Positions 63,459 to 64,000 of a stretch of 64,000 nucleotides of DNA are shown one piece after another. The translations under genes and the position numbers were made by a program. Each line of letters begins with the position of its first letter. Positions within the stretch are counted from its first letter, which is position 1. The notes under the pieces are model-generated. The model had not been told where the DNA came from. It searched no databases and saw only the letters and a program-made list of their open reading frames with translations. The DNA comes from Marsupella aquatica (taxonomy: Eukaryota; Marchantiophyta). Location: assembly GCA_973895155.1 (NCBI GenBank), contig OZ316897.1, positions 5,580,001-5,644,000 on the forward strand, written 5' to 3'.

Positions 63459-64000
63459 AGTACGTTGGTTAGAATGCCTCACTGACCTAACCGAAGAAAG
63501 TGTCTTTGGACCAGAGGTACCCCCCATCGGATTATGGCAAGAACCAATGGAAGGTGACTTGGAAGAAGAAGACGAAGAGGTCGAGGACTGCTTTACAATA
63601 GAATCCACCTTTTTAGCTGCAATTCCGGAGGAAGTAAAGGATGTAGACCAATTGGATGAAACGGCTAAGTGGGGAGCAGTAGCAGGGACAGTGGATTTTC
63701 TGCAGGCGTTGTGGCAGAGCCGGCAGGGTTCACAACGCCATCGATCATCGGCAAGGAATTAAATACCAAGGGATCGGCATACAAGCCGATTACGAGGGCA
63801 GAACAAATTGAGGCCCTATTAGAAGCCGAGAGAGCACAGCGGCCTGACTCTCAGGAGCAAGAGGTGGATGAGATGGACAGACACAATCCAAAGCCAAGGC
63901 AGGAAGGGGAGCCGACCACCAATTCAAAACCAAATAGACCGGCAAGGGGACAATCTATGGACACCAAGGAAGGGACCGACTCGGCTAGTCCAGCCGAGAT
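63459..64000 (+). pseudogene. E3 pol-side sequence, frameshifted
   Basis: Coding-like sequence continues after 63458 in another frame (DSGLESADEVRWLECLTD... to about 63700, acidic). It then shifts again to a frame open to the window end (KPITRAEQIEALLEAERAQRP). No RT motif has been reached. It is probably the protease-RT spacer. Confidence 0.6.

Larger units (their letters stand above)
56036..64000 (+). mobile_element. E3: E-family LTR retrotransposon, 5' part
   Basis: A 4663-bp 5' LTR containing a long reading frame, then primer-binding site, leader, gag with zinc knuckles, protease-like region and further pol-side sequence running off the window. The same family as E1 and D by LTR ends, primer-binding site, stem-loop and gag. 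RT, integrase and the 3' LTR are not in the window. Confidence 0.87.

Noticed and set aside
1-64000. CRISPR arrays, rRNA, tRNA genes, bacterial operons
   Set aside because: The tandem repeats seen are minisatellite, LINE monomers or motif arrays without spacer structure. No cloverleaf or rRNA-like stretch was noticed, and introns show the DNA is eukaryotic.

Overview
The window is eukaryotic nuclear DNA from a plant-lineage organism (streptophyte; perhaps a seed-free plant or charophyte alga, which I cannot settle). The grounds are GT-AG introns, a CACTA (En/Spm) element with TNP2- and TNPA-type genes, Mutator-like (MULE) transposase genes with a SWIM zinc finger, plant L1-type LINEs and Gypsy-type LTR elements. 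I see no ordinary host gene, rRNA, tRNA or CRISPR array. Nearly everything is transposable elements nested in one another.

Left half (1-31490). A MULE copy, whose C-terminal part is at 29256-30661, was hit by a 5'-truncated minus-strand L1 (27917-29255). That L1 was hit by a very large minus-strand LTR element, E1 (2896-27916). E1's gag start is broken by another Gypsy element, G1 (1-2895). Its long terminal repeat is interrupted by two LINEs (3757-8821 and 12630-14989) and by an 11.5-kb CACTA element (16350-27890), which itself carries a LINE fragment (21786-22804). This gives five nesting levels: MULE > L1 > E1 > CACTA > LINE.

Right half (31491-64000). G2 (31491-37648) is a gutted Gypsy element related to G1. 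It is followed by an L1 reverse-transcriptase fragment (37649-39527) and a second, frameshifted MULE transposase gene (40600-44052). That gene is cut by a non-autonomous LTR element, D (44053-46957). Next come a region of short palindromes, a LINE with a 5' UTR of tandem monomers (48827-53638) split by an antisense copy of its own family (49738-51739), an unassigned stretch, a pseudogene fragment, and two stacked copies of the E family (from 55427 and from 56036, running off the window).

How the parts work together. The E elements carry a long open reading frame (up to 1211 codons; conserved domain plus long coiled coil) between the LTR start and the primer-binding site, that is inside the LTR. 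The same arrangement, in decayed form, is present in E1. E1, D and E3 share LTR ends, primer-binding site and a base-pair-conserved stem-loop near the LTR 3' end. In the CACTA element a SET-domain exon lies in the first intron of TNP2. The upstream exon is in phase both with the SET exon and with the next TNP2 exon, which suggests alternative products. Noncoding parts of the CACTA element are packed with AACGTCGT-type motifs. The MULE neighbourhoods and two introns carry a 15-bp palindrome, TAGCGCCNGGCGCTA, about 14 times. These points, together with the monomeric LINE 5' UTR, are the parts most worth follow-up.
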